A stretch of 60,000 bases of DNA from Symbiodinium natans. Its lineage: Eukaryota > Sar > Dinophyceae > Suessiales > Symbiodiniaceae. The translations under genes were made by a program, and so were the position numbers. Location of the stretch: assembly GCA_905221605.1 (NCBI GenBank), contig CAJNDS010000063.1, positions 30,001-90,000 on the forward strand. Direction: 5' to 3'. Below the pieces are notes generated by a model. That model did no database searches. It saw only the letters and a program-made list of their open reading frames with translations, and was not told the origin of the DNA. The stretch's first letter is position 1. Each line of letters starts with the position of its first letter. Positions 58,168-60,000 of this stretch are shown one piece after another.

Positions 58168-58221
58168 GCGATCGAAGAGAGCGACACAGCAGCCATGCAG
58201 ACGCTGCTGGCTTCCTCCAAG
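58168..58221 (+). CDS. Exon candidate, 54 nt, phase 0
   Basis: Acceptor CCATCCCTAG, donor GTGCGC. Exactly 18 codons, AIEESDTAAMQTLLASSK, helical. C-rich upstream, TTTAGGG downstream. Confidence 0.55.
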
Positions 58222-58638
58222 GTGCGCTTGGCGGGTTTAGGGTTTAGGGTTCAGGGTTTAGGGTTTAGGGGTTGGGGTTTAGCGTTTAGGGTTCCCGCTA
58301 GCTCGGGGGGCCTTAGGACCTAGGTTATTGTTGAGGGTTCTTGGGGTTAGGGTGTTTTGTGACGATTTGGAGTGTAGGGCATGCGATGGCACTTATTTTT
58401 TGGGCTTCAGGTGTAGGGTTTATAGGGTTTGGCGTCGAGGTTCTAGGATGGCTTGCGGTGTAGGGTTTAGGGTTTAGGGTTTAGGCTTTAGGGTTCAAGG
58501 TTTAGGGTTTAGGGTTTAGGGTTTAGGGTTTAGGGTTGCTCGGGGTTAGGATGCTCTGGGTTTCGGTTAAGCCCTAAACCCTAAACCCCAAACCCCAAAC
58601 CCTAAACCCTAAACCCTGAACCCTAGACCCCAATTCAG
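58222..58638. repeat. TTTAGGG tracts then CCCTAAA
   Basis: G-rich at 58232-58290 and 58455-58545, C-rich at 58567-58625. Confidence 0.8.
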
Positions 58639-58687
58639 GAGCTGGAGGAGCAGCAGAAGAGACACCTGGGCGTGGAGAGCTCAGAGA
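58639..58687 (+). CDS. Exon candidate, coiled-coil-like
   Basis: Acceptor CCCCAATTCAG, then ELEEQQKRHLGVESSE before GTTGGA; an earlier GTGGAG donor would make it 33 nt in phase 0. Confidence 0.5.
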
Positions 58688-59743
58688 GTTGGATTTTAGG
58701 GTTTAGGGTTCAGAGTTTAGGGTTAGGGGTTTGGAGTTTTAGGGTTAGGGTTGGGAGGATCATCGGATGAATTTTGTGGGTAGGGTTGAGGGCTTGGGGT
58801 TTGGGGGTTTGGAGTGTTTGGGTTTTGGGTTTTGGGTTTGGAGTTTTGTTTGTTTTGGGGGTTTAGGGTGTTGGGGTCTTGGTTTCGATCTTTGGGTTAG
58901 GGTTGTGGGTTTTGGGATTTGTTTTTGGTTTTGGGGTTTAGGGTTTTGGGTAGGGGCTGAGGGCACTAAACTCTAAACCGCTCGGGCCTTAGGATCGTGG
59001 CTGCTTTAGGGTTTGCTGTCTCAGGGTGTAAACCCTAAACCCTAAACCCTAAACCCTAAACCCTAAACCCTAAACCCTAAGCCCTAAACCCTAAACCCTA
59101 AACCCTAGACCCTAAACCCTAAACCCTAAACCCTAAACCCTAAACCCTAACCCTAAACCCTAAACGACTCCAAGCCTTCAAGTTGAGAAGCCCACATCCT
59201 GAAGCTCCAATAGAGCCCGAAAGCTTTCCTGCCCGCTCATCCCACATAAGCCCAGAATAGCCCTAAACCCTAAACCCTAAACCCTAAACCCTAAACCCTA
59301 AACCCTAAACCCTAAAGCCCAAGACACACTAGGGAGTCAGAAGAGCCCTTTATTTGAAACCAAGAATTGAGAAGGGCTCACCCTTGGATTCCACGCTTTT
59401 GGTTCCAAAAGGCCCCAGGAAGGGAGGTGCTCTTCGACCCTAAACCCTAAACCCTAAACCCTAAACCCTAAACCCTAAACCCTAAACCCTTACTAAACCC
59501 TAAACCCTAAACCCTAAGGATCTCCAAAAACACTCGAACCCCTCAAAGCCTAAGCCCCCCAAGCAAGACCAAACATCGCCAAACATCCTCGGAACCCTAC
59601 CTCAAGCCTAAGCCCTAAGGCCTCCCCCCCAAGCCAAAACTCCTTTAAATGATCCCAAGCCTAAACCCCAAACTCTGAACCCCAAACCCTAAACCCTAAA
59701 CCCTAAACCCTAAACCCTAAACTCCTTGACTCAACGCGCAAAG
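58688..59743. repeat. TTTAGGG/TTTGGGG tract then CCCTAAA arrays
   Basis: G-rich at 58694-58965; CCCTAAA arrays at 59030-59165, 59258-59316, 59437-59517 and 59683-59722. Unique islands between show no gene. Confidence 0.8.
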
Positions 59744-59815
59744 GCAGATGCGCCAGCACCCATCTCCCGAAGCCTGGAGCAGCGGAAGCCCATGGCCTCA
59801 GGGGGGGCTTCCGGG
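59744..59815 (+). CDS. Exon candidate, 72 nt
   Basis: After CGCGCAAAG it reads ADAPAPISRSLEQRKPMASG then GAS before GTTTGGG. C-rich upstream, G-rich downstream. It starts in phase 0. Confidence 0.45.
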
Positions 59816-60000
59816 GTTTGGGGTTTAGGGTTTAGGGTTTAGGGTTAGGATTTGAGGTTTAAGGTTTAGTGTTTGAGGTTTAGGGTTTAGGGTGGATTTG
59901 AGGCTTAGGGTTAGGGTTTGGGGTTTCGGGTTCTGGGTCTAATTTTATAGTTCAAAGGGCGCCAACCACGGTAGCATCTCCCGGGTCCCCGACCACACCT
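59816..60000 (+). repeat. TTTAGGG/TTTGAGG tract at window end
   Basis: Degenerate G-rich repeats to about 59935, then unique sequence running off the window. Confidence 0.8.

Noticed and set aside
58760-58976. Frames on both strands rich in GFG/PKP
   Set aside because: Translation of degenerate TTTGGGG repeats gives such repeats in any frame.

Overview
ORGANISM. The window reads as nuclear DNA of a dinoflagellate alga. Four things point there: the plant/alga-type telomere heptamer TTTAGGG/CCCTAAA is scattered through it in both orientations; the one clear conventional gene is cut by short introns that are themselves TIR-bearing 'introner' elements; there is a very long Ty1/copia-type polyprotein with the domain mix I associate with Symbiodiniaceae-like genomes (methylase-like and 2-oxoglutarate-oxygenase domains); and putative exons are tiny with GT or GC donors. 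The species cannot be named from sequence alone.

LAYOUT. 1-4.9 kb: telomere-like repeats, two small canonical exons near 1.85-1.97 kb and decayed coding-like DNA at 2.3-4.5 kb. 4.9-6.6 kb: an AT-rich block with no heptamer arrays. 6.6-18.5 kb: dense heptamer arrays, several inverted-repeat (MITE/introner) families, and short GC-rich open segments bounded by AG and GT that look like exons on the + strand. 18.5-20.1 kb: a four-exon gene for an archaeal-type 3-dehydroquinate synthase (375 aa) in which each of the three introns belongs to a different dispersed TIR family. 20.59-31.74 kb: an 11.15-kb LTR retrotransposon on the - strand with two identical 154-bp LTRs, a copia-style half-tRNA primer site, a purine tract and one 3,408-aa ORF; it sits inside a CCCTAAA array. 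31.7-60 kb: more arrays and MITEs, a frameshifted zinc-finger-like gene relic (35.0-35.75 kb), another coding relic (38.86-39.22 kb), and a long series of small + strand exon candidates encoding helical, charged peptides.

HOW IT FITS TOGETHER. Many exon candidates have C-rich CCCTAAA sequence upstream and G-rich TTTAGGG sequence downstream. Each inferred intron then starts in TTTAGGG repeats and ends in CCCTAAA repeats, so it could fold on itself, and the repeat unit supplies GT (GTTTAG) and AG (TTTAG) dinucleotides. Telomere-like DNA may therefore act here as intron material for one or more large + strand genes. That is inference from sequence pattern; transcripts are needed. The retrotransposon joins a cytosine-methyltransferase-like and a 2OG-Fe(II)-oxygenase-like domain in one polyprotein, but lacks the N-terminal half of its reverse transcriptase, so this copy looks non-autonomous although its LTRs are identical.
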